Assembly (NCBI GenBank): GCA_009809945.1
Contig: WTPW01001273.1
Coordinates: 30,004-94,003, forward strand
Direction of reading: 5' to 3'
Length of the DNA: 64,000 nt
Source of the DNA: Gigaspora margarita
Lineage: Eukaryota; Glomeromycota; Glomeromycetes; Diversisporales; Gigasporaceae
Part shown: positions 45,342-57,306 of the stretch, piece after piece
How positions within the stretch are numbered: position 1 is the first letter of the stretch
Layout: each line of letters opens with the position of its first letter
Notes under the pieces: model-generated
Database searches by the model: none
The model's input: the letters and a program-made list of their open reading frames with translations, nothing else
What the model was told of the DNA's origin: nothing
Position numbers and translations under genes: made by a program

Positions 45342-45724
45342 GCTATGCAGTTTGAGTTAAGGTAGCAACCTTGACAAGATATATACGTGATCTGTAATAG
45401 AAGGTACTGGTTATATTGTACAGCATCTATATTGTGTTGCTAGTATGTAATAGAGATTGAGTTGGTCTTTTTAAAGATTTTTCAGTTTTGCTTAATAATA
45501 ATTTTAGCATTTTGATATGTAAATACCCAAGGTTTTGAGAACCTAGGTATAAGATTTGTATGATAGGTGAAGAGGTTGAAACACTTGAATGAGAATTCAG
45601 ATAAAATGGTTCGCTAATATTTATATAATAGAATTATGCTTTCTAGGTACAAGAACCAGAGTAAAGTTTTCTCTATTGGGAGGTGCAGTAACCTAAAAAA
45701 CAGATGCTACCAGTCTATATTATT

Positions 45725-46105
45725 ATATTTGAAGTTGAGAATAAACAAATAAATATAATATATTATCAAATCTAATAATAACTCTTATAAAAGTTTTTTA
45801 TACTAAATAAATATTATTTTTGACTTTAAATAAAGTTGTAAAGCAGGTTCTTATACTTCTATTAGTAAAAAATTATTAAAACCAGACTAGTAGATAAAAA
45901 GATATAAATAAAAATATTTTCAAATTTTTTTAAATTATATAAAAATTTTATATATACAGACCTATATACTATATTGTTTATAAATTTGTTTTGCCCAATT
46001 TCAAATATAAAAATAATACTAATCTTATCCAAATTGACAATTAACAGATTACTATATAGTAGTTTTTACTCAGATTTACAAGATATTCTTACAATATATA
46101 ATAGA
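45725..46105. other. Gene-free AT-rich DNA
   Basis: No coding frame or bounded repeat was seen. Confidence 0.5.
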
Positions 46106-46227
46106 AACTATAGCCATACCTCTCTAAATGCATACTTTGTGAACTGGGTATAAGTATGCACTTAGAGGGGTATGCATTTATAGAATTAGCTTAGATAGCC
46201 AATCAAAAATAAAGTTATACACATGAT

Positions 46228-46466
46228 TATACATGAGGATAAAAGCATTTCTGGTTTGAAAACCTGAAACTAAAATTTGAAGATGAAATTGTTTTTGACC
46301 CATTTTATTTAAAAGATGCAATTATTTGATACTTTTTTGGAATAGACAAAATTATAAGAAACATATCTATATAAATTTTATTTGCTCTTCTTTATAAAAA
46401 AATTTCATTTTCTCTAATGAAGACAAAATAGGCCTTTTTCAAAAATCAATTTCAGTGGCATTACTA
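46228..46466 (-). mobile_element. hAT-like MITE family B, copy 1 (239 bp)
   Basis: The reverse complement of 57645-57883 and exactly the same length. The flanks CACATGAT (46220-46227) and TATATGAT (46467-46474) match at 6 of 8 bases, consistent with an eroded 8-bp target duplication. Shared internal words: AAAATAGGCC, TTTTGACC, GAAAACCTGAAA. It is nested in the TA-flanked element. Confidence 0.75.
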
Positions 46467-46514
46467 TATATGATTAACACTTTAACACTTTTATCCAAAA
46501 ATAAATTACCCTAT

Positions 46515-46870
46515 GATCGATAATAGTCGCTATATAGTAAAATCTAATATTTTTTATATAAATTAATTAAAGTCACTTAAGTAAACTTGTTTAGAATATT
46601 AAAATATATATAAAGTAAAATTTTTAAAAAGATTGAAGAACGTTTTATTATTTAACTTTTAACTTTTACATTCGATGAAAAAATTAAAATTTTTTAGAAA
46701 AATATATTTGATGAACATAAAAATTAAAAGTTAAATAATAAAAAGTTCTCTAATTCATATAAAAATTTGGTAAAATATGTATTTTAATCTCTTAAACATA
46801 TTTCTTAAGTACTTCTGCTCAATTTATATATTGAAATTTGGGCTTTACTATGTAATAACTTTATGTGATT
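46515..46870. repeat. Palindromic MITE family E, copy 1
   Basis: The arms pair around a centre near 46690, with CTTAAGTAAACTTGTTT-type outer words, ATTAAAATATATAT and TTTTTATTATTTAACTTTTA inner words. The same arrangement occurs at 51835-52160, so this is a family, not a chance palindrome. Confidence 0.65.
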
Positions 46871-47210
46871 GATCATAATCGAAAATAATTTGTAAAAAAA
46901 TCTAGTATTACTATTGACTAGCTTTGAAATTAGTCATGTGCATGCATTTAAAGGGGTGCATATAATATGCTTAGACTTTAAAAACTTGTACACATGCAAA
47001 ATATGAAGAGTATTTAAGTTCCAAGCTTGGAACTAGGCTATAATGTGTATATAAAGAAGGTGTGTACTTAGAGGATATGCACTTAGGAGGGTGCGACTGT
47101 ATTTAAGAACTAAGTTTTTAATTTTGTTTAATATTAAGAAGTTAAATGCTTCAAACCTTTTTTTTTTGTTAATGTCTTATAGAATTCAAAATAAGTCCAG
47201 AAAAATATTA

Positions 47211-47452
47211 ATTTATACATGTTACCAAAATTGATTTTGAAAAAAAAGCTTATTTCAGGTACTCAAAAATAAATTAAAATTTTTTATAAAAAAGAACAAA
47301 AAAAATTTATATATTTATATTTTTTATTATTTTGTCTATTCAAAAAAAGTATAAAAAAATTTTAGGTTTAAGTAAAATAGATCAAAAACAATTTTAGAAA
47401 AAAAAATTTAATTTGGATTCCAAAACCCAAAATATTTTTATTACTATATATA
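47211..47452 (+). mobile_element. hAT-like MITE family B, copy 3 (diverged)
   Basis: Aligns in the same orientation with 57645-57883 through AAAATTGATTTTGAAAAA, AAATTAAAATTTTTTATA and TCTATTCAAAAAAAGTAT. The ends are too eroded for a target duplication. Confidence 0.6.
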
Positions 47453-47837
47453 TATTAATCTATAGAAATTGTTATAAAAATATAAAAGTGATCATAACTT
47501 TTGATTGTAGAATCAAAATTGAATAAAACTACTAGGTGCTAATTAGTGATATAAATTGAATTTGTGCAGTAGATACAGTGCATATAGATTTAAATTTGTA
47601 TATATATTGGGCTCCCTATATATATAACATGTATATAAATTTTTTTTGTGAGTTTTTTTTGTATTTGCATGAATAAAAATTTTTTGAATTTATAATACTA
47701 GTACTAGCATTTATTAGATAATATTTTAGAGAATGAAATTTTACCTCATATAAAATTTTAGCCAATCAAATTTAACTAATATATTATCTAGGGTAGGAAT
47801 AAGCTTCTATAGTAAATGGATATTAGATAATAAATAT

Positions 47838-48382
47838 TGCAGATGATCGTGAAATCAGATGATAGTGAAATCCACATGATCTACGTATTCTCAAATTTCC
47901 TAAAATTTCTGAAAATCATGTAAACAATCAATCTAATTGATCTATACTACATAATCAAAAAATCAAATGCTATAACTAGGGGGTTAATTCAATATTGCCT
48001 ATATGCTACATATATCGCATTCTTGATATCTATATATAAAAGATCTTCTAACTATATCAAAAAGGCAATCCTAATTCTAACCCTAAACATGAGGCAAAAT
48101 TTTTTTTTTGTTAAAGTTTTACAAACTCTTTTTTGCCTCGTGGTTAGGGTTAGGGTTAGGAAGCCTTTTGATACAGTTAGAAGGTTTTTTATATATAGAT
48201 ATCAAGAATGCGATTTATGCAGCATATAAGCATACTGACCGGTTATAGCATTCGATTTTTTGATTACATGTGTAGATCGATTAGATCGATTGTTTGTACG
48301 ATTTTCAAAAATTTTAGGAAATCCAATGAATATGTAGATCACGTGAATTTCACTATCATCTGATTTCATGATCATCCGCGAC
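47838..48382. mobile_element. Mutator-like MITE: 545 bp, long inverted arms, 9-bp TSD
   Basis: Two arms of roughly 250 bp are inverted copies, from GATGATCGTGAAATCAGATG at the left to CATCTGATTTCATGATCATC at the right. They meet near 48110 around a telomere-like CTAACCCTAA / TTAGGGTTAGGG pair and a T-run. The 9-bp sequence AATAAATAT flanks both ends (47829-47837 and 48383-48391). Long arms with a 9-bp duplication are typical of Mutator-like elements. Non-coding. Confidence 0.8.
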
Positions 48383-48769
48383 AATAAATATCAGTACTTC
48401 TATTATTTAAATCAGCTTGCTAAGATTATTCTATTAATTTTAATTTTAATTCTAATTCTAACTTTATTTTAATTTATTCTCACTCTAATGATCTTATAGA
48501 TATTATATAACAAGTTTGTTACAAATAAATTTTTTAAAAAAAATTTAAATATTTTTATATTTTTTTTTACTTGCTATATTCAAATATTTAAAAACTAATA
48601 ACTAAAAATATTTTATTTAATAAGTTAAATAAAATTATTATAATAATATTTTATTTATACTTAAATAAACTATTATTAAAAAAACTAACAAATATATATA
48701 TATGTATAAGGGTACATTATTTATTGCCTTTGCAATATATAGTCCTTATATAATTGCCCAATAAAAATT

Positions 48770-48915
48770 CAAGATCAGGTATAATGTAGCACAAGAAGAA
48801 AAATTTAAAACAAATATTCATTTTGACAAAAATTACTTATAATCCAAAATTTCACATATGAAACTATCTTTTGTGCTCTAACAAAAAAAATGTTTTGCAA
48901 AATTTTACTAAATAA
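48770..48915. repeat. Degenerate relative of the TCACACCACTGGTG MITE
   Basis: Shares GATCAGGTATAATG, CATTTTGACA and GTGCTCTAACAAAAAAAAT-type blocks in order with the inner parts of 1668-1974 and 15347-15663 (reverse orientation of the latter). The ends are lost. Confidence 0.5.
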
Positions 48916-49020
48916 ATATAAGCAAAAATGCATTTTTGATGAAAATTTACGAATTTTACTCATCTTTATTTCAAAAATTAAAAACTTAAATAATTATATG
49001 CCAAAATAATGTAAAATTAA

Positions 49021-49185
49021 GCACTAAACAAAATTAATTAGGGTCCTAAATTATAATTCATTAGAAAAATTTTGCATAATGCTAAATTTTCTAAATTTTA
49101 TTAATAAAAATATAGAAAATTCTGTATCATGCAAAATTTTACTAATTAATTATAACTTTGAGCCCTAAGTAAACTTGTTCAGCAC
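49021..49185. mobile_element. Palindromic MITE family C, copy 1 (165 bp)
   Basis: One of three copies of equal length. It is a near palindrome centred on TATTTTTATTAATAAAAATA, with ends GCACTAAACAA and TTGTTCAGC. This copy is the most diverged at its left end. Confidence 0.7.
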
Positions 49186-49690
49186 TAAAAACTACATTCT
49201 AGTAGTATATAATTATTTAATTTTTTTAATATTTGAAATAAAGATGAGTAAAAATGGTAAATTTTTATCAAAATATAATATTGCTCATCTTTATTTAAAA
49301 ATTTATTAAAATCAAACAAATACATACTGATATAGTGTATCTTATTGTGCTGAACAAGTTTACTTAGAGCTCAAAGTTATAATTAATTAGTACAATTTTG
49401 CATAATTCCGAATATTCTATATTTTTATTAATAAAAATATAGAAAATTTCACATAATGCAAAATTATACTAATTAATTATAACTTTGAGCTCTAAGTAAA
49501 CTTGTTCAGCACAATAAGATATACTATAACAGTATGTATTTGTTTGATTTTGATAAATTTTTAAATAAAGATGAGCATTATTACATTTTGATAAAAATTT
49601 ACTAATTTTACTCATCTTTATTTCAAAAATTAAAAAAATTAAATAATTATATACTATTAGAATATAGTTTTTAGTGCTGAACAGAGACCT
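49170..49690. repeat. Large palindrome around MITE C copy 2
   Basis: Sequences on either side of the MITE at 49347-49512 are themselves inverted copies. AAATAAAGATGAG with ATTTTTGATAAAA-type words occurs on the left, with complements on the right, out to TTTTTAGTGCTGAACA at about 49690. The centre is near 49430. This suggests an inverted duplication after MITE insertion, or a larger foldback element carrying it. Confidence 0.65.
49347..49512. mobile_element. Palindromic MITE family C, copy 2 (166 bp)
   Basis: The best copy: GTGCTGAACAAGTTTACTTA at the left and its exact complement at the right, then GAGCTCAAAGTTATAATTAA mirrored by TTAATTATAACTTTGAGCTC, around TATTTTTATTAATAAAAATA. Confidence 0.8.
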
Positions 49691-50021
49691 GTAAAAATTT
49701 TTTGTGTTATACAAAATCTTTATTTGTGTTATTGCAAAACTTTGTATTATTTGTAATAAGATATTAACTTTATATTAATTTGCAATTTGTTTCAGAAAAC
49801 ATCAAAATTTACTCAAAAATTTTGTTCTAACCTTGCTCATCTTTATATTCATTCATTTTCTCTTTTGGAAACTTAATACAGCACGCTATCTGACATTATT
49901 AGCCAATCAAATTTATAGAATACACGTGAATTTTACTTTTAGAAATTTGTTTTAATTTGTATAATCAATCTAAATTTGCATTAATTTTATTAATTTATAT
50001 ACAAATTTTTATGGGTCTCTG

Positions 50022-50187
50022 GTGCGAACAAGTTTATTTAGAGCTCTAAGTTATAATTCATTAGTAAAATTTTGCATTATACAGAATTTTCTATATTTTT
50101 ATTAATAAAAATATAGAAAATTCAGCATCATGCAACAATTTTACTAATGAATTATAATTTTGATCTCTAAATAAACTTGTTTAGCAC
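50022..50187. mobile_element. Palindromic MITE family C, copy 3 (166 bp)
   Basis: Same architecture and length as copy 2, with ends GTGCGAACAAGTTTATTTAG and its near complement ending TTAGCAC. It lies only 24 bp before MITE family D copy 2. Confidence 0.75.
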
Positions 50188-50211
50188 TCAAAAATATACT
50201 ATTATCCTTTA

Positions 50212-50873
50212 ATTTGTTATGCAGACAAATTTGCCTGTATAAATTTTAAATTTTTAAATTTTTTAAATAAAACTTTAAATATTAATTTTAGCTATATACT
50301 TTCTAAGTAACAAATATAATATTAGTTCTGTTTTATTAACTTTATTATAAAAATTTTTTAAAATTATTAAAAAACTTTGGTGTAATAAAAGTTTAAAATT
50401 TTTGTTTTGGAACTTTTACTATAGAATTTTTTTTTTAGGCTTTCTTAAATTTTATATGTCTCTGTTTATAAAAAAAATTTTTACTTCTAATACAAGTCTT
50501 AATTTTTACAAGTAAATCACTTAAAGTAAAATAATAAAAGTTGTAATTCTTTATATAAACTTTAATATTGTATTAGAAACTATATTTTTAAAACCAATAT
50601 TTAAAGAATTCGCCAAGATATTGTAAATTATTTTTTTGGTTAAAAAATTTTTTTAAAATTCAATATTTTTAGCTTATAAGCAATATAAACTTTTTGTCTT
50701 ATAATATAAAATTAAATAATTCAAAAATATAATTCTTGTTTTTAAATATTATTATACCAAATTTTATTTAAATATTTTAAATGATTAAAAAAGTAGATCA
50801 GAGATATATTTATAGTAATTATATAGGCAAATTTGTCTGCAAACCTTTACAAACTAAGAGATAGATACTTGTA
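50212..50873 (+). mobile_element. MITE family D, copy 2
   Basis: Same orientation and nearly the same length as 39194-39855. The subterminal palindrome is slightly changed (GCAGACAAATTTGCCTGT at the left, AGGCAAATTTGTCTGC at the right). Confidence 0.8.
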
Positions 50874-50879
50874 TTTTAT

Positions 50880-51380
50880 TAAATACTCAAAATTTTAATT
50901 TAATATGGTGCAAACAGATTAGTCGCATCAAATTTTTATAGTAGTGCTAAAAATTTTGTCGATTATTTACTTATAAAATTAAATTTGATTGGTTAAAATT
51001 TTTATATATTTTTAAATTTTTTATATATAGTGCTGAAAATTTTAAAAACTTATAAATTTAAAATTATATCTTCTCAATAACGAGCAACAAATTCTTAAAA
51101 TAAAATATGTAGTTTGATAGATATTGTCAAAAGCTATCAAATTACATATTTTATTTTGCAACTTTAAATTTTTTTATTGAGTAGATACAATTTAAAAAAA
51201 TTATGATATCTTTAAACTGTTTGCACCATAGCAATATATTATATTATATATAGAATTATATATATTATATAGTATAACATAAGATTTTGGCCTTATCCAC
51301 ACCCCTAACAATATTATGTAATATCTATCAGTGCCCTTATAATAAAAATACTATTAGCATTTATACTATATATATATATA
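50880..51380. other. Gene-free AT-rich DNA with small palindrome
   Basis: GGTGCAAACAG at about 50908 and CTGTTTGCACC at about 51218 are inverted ends of a roughly 320-bp stretch. Its halves (AATTTTTATAGTAG, AAAATATGTAGTTTGATAG and complements) pair imperfectly, probably another small inverted-repeat element. No gene. Confidence 0.5.
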
Positions 51381-51389
51381 GGATATGAT

Positions 51390-51530
51390 AAAATGGGGAC
51401 CCTTACTTTTAATAACTTTGGGCTTACTAGAATCCTCTCATTGAGAGGATCATTTTGGTAGTTAAATTATCAAATTTGGTCCAGTAGATCAAAAGTTATT
51501 AATTATTAAATATTATTAATAAATCTATAA
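51390..51530. repeat. Relative of the TCTCATTGAGA palindrome element
   Basis: AGAATCCTCTCATTGAGAGG, then ATCATTTTGGTAGT, matches the internal units of 57930-58890 (AGAATCGTCTCATTGAGACG, then CATTTTGATAGTA) in the same order. Ends not seen. Confidence 0.6.
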
Positions 51531-51639
51531 TTTTGGTCAAAAATAATTTGTAACTTTGACCAGAATTATAAAATTTTGGCCAGAATTATACCCGATACTT
51601 TAGCTAACCCATCTACTCGCTCAGAAATCAGCTAATTTC

Positions 51640-52340
51640 TGGAAGCTCCCTTAGGGTTTTTAGCTAGATTGGATCTGACCAACCCAACCTGAACCTGATT
51701 CAACTCGGATCAGGTTGGGTCTGATCAAATGCTAGTTGGGTCTGATCAAATGCTAGTTGGGTCTGATTTAGGTTAGAGAAAACCTGAGTTAGGTCAAATC
51801 TGGATATTATATTTAATGATTACAAGTAGTTACTACATAGTAAAGTCAAAAATTTTACTATATCTAAATCGATAAAATCTGCGCAAGTAAATTTGTTTGG
51901 AAAAACAAAATGCATATACTTTAAAATTTTTATTCAAATTGGAGAACTTTTTATTATTTGACTTTTAATTTTTACTTTTGTCAAATATATTTTTTAAAAA
52001 GATTCTAATTTTTTTATTAAAAGTAAAAATTAAAAGTCAAATAATTAAATTTTCTCTAATTTGTATAAAAATTTTAGTATATATGTATTTTAATCTCCCA
52101 AACAAGTTTACTTAAGTGGGTATTATCAATTTAGATAGTAAAAAGTTAGACTTTACTATATAACAACTATTATTGACCTGGGTTGGGCTGGGTTAGATCA
52201 GATCCAGGTCGGGTTTGATATGAGGTGGGTTAGACCCAGATTGGGTTTGAAATAAGGTAGGACAGACCCAAATCAGGTTTTGACCCAAGTGGGTTTGACT
52301 CAGGTCAGGTCCAAACCTGACCCAATCCAATTCACTAAGA
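51640..52340. repeat. GGGTTTGACCCA-word clusters flanking palindromic MITE E copy 2
   Basis: Clusters of GGTTGGGTCTGATC-type words (51670-51800) and, inverted, GGTTTGACCCAAG-type words (52170-52325) lie on both sides of a palindrome at about 51835-52160. That palindrome shares CAAACAAGTTTACTTAAGTG and TTGACTTTTAATTTTTA words with 46515-46870. The word clusters resemble the low-complexity interiors of the hAT-like elements, but no target duplication was found. Confidence 0.55.
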
Positions 52341-52344
52341 CCTC

Positions 52345-52735
52345 TAAAATTAGTAAACATAAAAAAAATCTCTAGATACCAAAATACAAAAAAAAATAAA
52401 AAAACAGCTAAGCTACCCAAAATTGCATGACTTTATAATCTCTAATCTATGATTTTAATAATTGCTTTAATAATGATTCCAATAATGGCTTCAAGGCTCC
52501 AATAACAACTTCAAAGTTTCAACAACAACTTCAATAATAACTCTAATAATAGCTTTAAAGCTTCAACAATAGCTTTAATAATAATTTAAATAATGGCTCT
52601 AGTAATAGTTCCAGCAACAACTTCTAAAGAAAAAAAACTAGTTATTAATAAATCAAAATAAAAAACAAGTGCAAAAAAAAAAAACAATGATTATTAAAAG
52701 GATAATTATTGTTTATATATAGGGCCTGTTAATTA
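52345..52735. repeat. Degenerate (CAATAACAACTT)-type tandem words
   Basis: From about 52450 to 52625 there are irregular repeats of AATAATGGCTTCAAGGCTCC-like and CAACAACTTCAA words; then A-tracts. No gene. Confidence 0.55.
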
Positions 52736-52749
52736 AAACATACATAAGC

Positions 52750-54710
52750 GAATATATAGTAGCAAAATTTCTCGAAAGATCTTGTAAATATACGAAATCT
52801 TTCGAAAGATCTTGCTTGCATATCACAATATAGTTCAAAATATTTCACAATATATTTCAAAATATTTCAGGTTTCGAAATATTTCAAAAATAATTTTGAA
52901 ATATTTCAAAAGTGGTATTAAAATATTTTTCAAAATATTTCAAAATATTTTAGACCTGGGAAACCAAACTGGAACAATAGATTTGTAATCTGGGTTATAC
53001 CAAGATCACATTGAACTAATATTTTCAAAATATTTAAATATTTTGATGATGTTCAAATATAATTTACAAACTCTGTATTACAAGATCAGATTGATCTTTG
53101 TTTATAATTAGATCTTCAGTTTTACATTGTTTTTTTTTTGTTTGTTTGTTTTTTTTGTTTGTTTTGTTTTTTCTTTTTTTTTTATCTATTTTTTAATTTT
53201 GTCTTTTTATTTTAGCATTTTACAAGAACACCAATCTAACTTTGAAGATTTGCAAGAAAACCTACAACTTTTTGCCACTTTGCAAAAAATGAAGAATTGA
53301 CTTTGCAAGCCAACTCAGACTTTTGATACTTTGCAAGAACACAACTATTTCTTCGCAATTTCTAAATTGCCAAGAACATTTCTTTAAAAAAATGGTTTTA
53401 GTTGAGCACAAGTTTTTACAAGTCTTTGCAAGGTTTCATTATATTTTTTTTCATTTGATACTTTTTGTTTTTGTTTTTTTTTAAAATTTTTTTTATTAAT
53501 TTAATTTATTCTAGCACTCTACAAGAACACAACTCTTACTTCCTAGCACTTTCAAGAAAACCAATTCAGACTATGTCAGCATTTGGTGAACATAAAAAAT
53601 GGAGATTTGGGGCTTCCTTTTTTTTTTTATTCAGTTTGTTATATTTTTTGTTTTTTTATTTGTTTTTTTTTTATTTTTTTACTTCTCTACTATTTTTAGA
53701 AAGTATTTAAAAAATAGCGAAGCAAAGATGATAGCAAAACAAAAGAAATAGCTAAAGCAAAATGATAGTTAAAACAAAGAAGCGAAATAATAGCTAACTG
53801 CAGAGTAAGCAAAAATAAGTATGTAGGGCAAGTTTTTTATAGAATTTATGCGACAAAGTGGAAATATTTTAATATATGGTTTTGTTTTCATTTTTTTCAT
53901 TTTTTTTTGGTTTATTTTTTTTGTCTTTATTTTTTTTATTCAGTTTACTTATATTTTTTGTTTTTTTATTTGTTTTTTTTTTATTTTTCACTTTAGTACT
54001 ATTTTTAGGAAGTATTTAAAAAAGAGCGAAACAAAGATGATAGTATAAACAAAAGAAATAGCTAAAACAAACCAATAGTTAAAACAAAAAAGAGAAATAA
54101 TAGCTAATTGCAGAGTAAGCGAAAATAAGTGTATAGGGCTAGTTTTTTTAAAATTATATGCAATGTAGTGTGAAAGTATTATAAAATATGTTTTTATTTT
54201 TATTTTTTTCATTTTTTTTTTGGGTTCATTTTTTTTGTCGTTTTTGTTATTTTTTTTGTATAATAATATATAATAAAAATATAATATTGAATAAAAATGT
54301 ATATTTAATTTAAAATAAATTTAAAATATAACATATAATAATAAATAAAAAATATAAAATTTTATATTTAATTGTGAAAACATGCGAAAACCTGTGAAAA
54401 TATTCAAAAATTTGCAAATCATGATTGTGAATATGTATATCATTTATTATGATAATATGTAAAATATTACCTCCTGTAACTCCAAAGAGAGGATAATTAG
54501 GTACATGGTTGCATTGTTTTTATTTGCCCTATTTCGCAATATATTTTGAAACATTTCGAAATTTATTTCAAAATATTTCGAAAAAAATGCATGCTGAAAT
54601 CTTTTGAAAGATTGCACATCTTTTGAAAGATTTTACATCAATCACAATTCTTTCGAAAAATTTCGGCATGCAATTTCTTTCAAAAGATTTCATATATTTA
54701 TTTTGCTGAT
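52750..54710. repeat. TTTCGAAA-word blocks enclosing a T-rich region
   Basis: Blocks of CTTTCGAAAGAT and GAAATATTTC words at about 52765-52960 and, in opposite orientation, at about 54530-54700 enclose roughly 1.6 kb of poly-T/TTTG-rich DNA. This looks like one element with word-rich ends, comparable with the GGTAC element at 14951-16934, but no target duplication could be fixed. Confidence 0.45.
53629..54247. repeat. Tandem duplication, 309-bp unit
   Basis: TATTCAGTTT at 53629 and 53938 starts two copies that share AGTATTTAAAAAA, AACAAAGATGATAG, GAAATAATAGCTAA and TGCAGAGTAAGC in order. Open frames over the T-rich halves are poly-Phe artefacts. Confidence 0.75.
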
Positions 54711-55089
54711 GTGTTTATTACTTTTTTTTATTTTGAGAAAATCATGTTTAAAATTTAGTATTACTTCTATAATAATAATCTATTATTAGTAGAATCTGTT
54801 TGATCTATAAAATTATATAAGCTCTTTGTTATAATAATGCACAAGGATCAACAAGCTAATTTCTAAAATTTTTTTTTTAGATTGCTTCTATTACATATAG
54901 CATTTAGAAAAATAAATATTGACAAAAATTTTATTATATAAATTATGCTTTAAATACTAAATTATATAATCAAAAGCATGCTTGATTTGATAGTATTATT
55001 AACTTATTTTTGCAAAAAATGCTATAAGCTGTTTTTAATTATATGATCACTAATTTTAAGAATAATTAGTCAATTATATAAAGTTGCTA

Positions 55090-55570
55090 TAGTAATGGGT
55101 CCTACTATTTTTTTGCTCATTTCTAAGTAAAATTTTTAATTTTAAACCTAATTTTTTTACTCTGTTAAATTTTTTTTAAATATATTAAAAATCTTTAGTA
55201 TAATAAAAGTTTAAAGTATATATATTAAACTTTTCTATAAAATTTTTTTTAAATTTTTCTAATTTTATATGTTTTTGTTTATAAAAAAAATATTTACTTC
55301 TAATACAAGTTTTAATTTTTACAAATAAATTACTAAATGCTATAATAAAAATTGTAATTTTTTGTATAAACTATAATATTATATTAGAAACTATATTTTT
55401 AAAACCAATATTTAAAGAATTTGCCAAGATATTGTAAATTATTTTTTTAGTTGAAAAATTTCTTTAAATTTTAATATTTTTAGCTTATAAACAATAAAAA
55501 CTTTTTTTTTATAATATAAATACAAATAATACAAAAATATAATCTTTATTATCAAATATTATTCTTTCAA
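55090..55570 (+). mobile_element. MITE family D, copy 3 (diverged)
   Basis: Aligns with the interior of 39194-39855 through GAAACTATATTTTTAAAACC, AATATTTAAAGAATTTGCCA and AGATATTGTAAATTATTTTT. The terminal palindromes are lost. Confidence 0.65.
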
Positions 55571-55579
55571 ATTTTAAAT

Positions 55580-57290
55580 AAGGCAACACAAATAAATTTA
55601 CTAGTTTTTATATCCAGTCAGGTCACAAAATCCAAAATTTTTTTTATGCCACAATAAGTAGATAGCCAATCAAAATACACTATCATTAAAAGTATTCAAT
55701 TTTTGTTCAATCTTTTTTGCCAAAAATGATATATGCACATATTGTATAAGTGGCCTTTACTATATACAGTTTTACTACTTGTAATAATTTGTACTATAAT
55801 CGTGCATAGATGGCAAATGATTTAAAACATGATCTTATTATTGTTATTGTAAAATTATAACACAATTTAATATATTATCATTACTATTACAATTACCAAC
55901 ATTAAAAAAATTAATTAGTTATTATTCATTATCTATTATGCCTTATAAAAGAACCCTTTTAAAGAAATCTGAATAAACTTTATTAGTTACTAAAACTAAT
56001 ATACAAGGCTGAAAAACACTTTGCTAAAAGTATAATCACTGTAAAAAAAATTAAGTCGATTTAATTTCTCAATTAAAAAAGCATTTATTAAATATAATAA
56101 GCCTCAAGAAAATATTAAATATTAATTAAAAGTTTAAGACTCTGATAAAATAAAATTAAGTAAATTAGATATGAATAGTATATTAGCCAAATTATTTTAT
56201 TTAGCCAATATTTTATTTACAGTTTGAGAACTACAAATGCATTTTTAAGTTCTTTAATTAATAAATACTCTATTTTTAATTGAATAGTTTTTTCGTAAAA
56301 AGTTTTCTCAAAGTGAATATTGTTTCACAAAACTTGGCTGGCACAGAATCAGACTCCACTGTTTATATTTTAAAAAATATACAAAAACAGTTTTAAACTG
56401 TTATTTTACCATTACCAGTAATATAATCATAAAAAAATTTTCTTATATATTAGTATTTTTGACTAGAAGCTGACATTCAGGTTTTTTTAGTATTCTAGTG
56501 ATTTTATTGACACTTTTCACTAAAACTAGAATAGTTATATATTAGCCAATAAAAATTTAAACAAGATTTAGGATTATATATACATAATATTTAAAATTGG
56601 CCAATTAGAAAATAAATATATAGCAAGTATTTTTTTCGCAGATAAGCTATATACATATATATTAGATTTTATTCATATAAGCTATGTTTTAATGCAGAAG
56701 TTTAAAAAAGTGCTTTAACAATACTACTTGATAACTATTATTATTTTTTTATTAATTTTACTCATATGATGTATATGCTGAAATTCAAAGACTATAAAAA
56801 AAATTTCAGCATATCTTTGTATCAGAAATTTTTAGAAGTGTTTTTTTTTGATTTTTAATAGCTGCCTACTTTGTTTATTTGTTTAGTGCGTTGAGTGTAA
56901 ATTAAATATTATTTTACATTAGGATTCTAAACATTTAGTACAGAGGTCATACTTAATTTTTTAGCAAAAACCTTTGAAATCTGAGAAGCAAAAAACAGTT
57001 TTAGCAATTATCTTGGCATCTAGTAGTCCAATTTGAATAAACTATTTTAAAAATGAAGCTCTCAGTAAGTGCATCTAACAAAAAAAAGCCCATTCAATTC
57101 TGATTACCAGATTAAAAGTTATTTTAAAAAAATATTTTTTGCCATTTTTAGCAAATTGGACCAAAATTGGCCAAAATCTAGTTATAACCTATATGAGAGA
57201 TGTCTGAGATCCTTTTGTATTTATATGGCAGGAAGATGTCCTCTTTATGAAAAAACTACTGCTAGAATTCCTAACAGAAAACTGCAATGA
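55580..57290. other. Gene-free AT-rich DNA
   Basis: No convincing coding frame. A 73-codon frame at 57069-57290 has mixed composition but no recognised motif and probably arises by chance. Confidence 0.45.
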
Positions 57291-57306
57291 TACTATTAAT
57301 TGTGGC

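Larger units (their letters stand above)
42885..45720 (-). mobile_element. 5'-truncated, decayed LINE copy
   Basis: On the minus strand RNase-H landmarks survive: FTFYTDSSVTEIGTN (catalytic Asp, about 44440), KAELLAILFAIF (Glu), IDIYTD (Asp), then KVQAHSDNIFNNQADLLA. Further on comes NCFKCRMPDSSAY then a stop and RTC, a decayed copy of the C-x2-C-x8-H-x3-C motif in the intact LINE. The last recognisable frame is 43153-43392 and a poly-T tract at 42883-42893 marks the poly-A end. Many stops show it is old. A hAT-like element (44718-45341) interrupts it; how far it extends beyond 45350 is uncertain. Confidence 0.75.
46111..47099. mobile_element. TA-flanked inverted-repeat element (pogo-like), 989 bp
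   Basis: Left end TAGCCATACCTCTCTAA..., and right end the complement of CAGTCGCACCCTCCTAAGTG, with TA on both sides (46109-46110 and 47100-47101). Subterminal words GTGCACTTAGAGG and TATGCA recur in both orientations. It contains two nested elements: a hAT-like element (46228-46466) and a palindrome (about 46515-46870). No transposase was seen. Confidence 0.65.

Noticed and set aside
53465-54212. Phe-rich frames in the T-rich region
   Set aside because: Low-complexity poly-T translations within a 309-bp tandem duplication.
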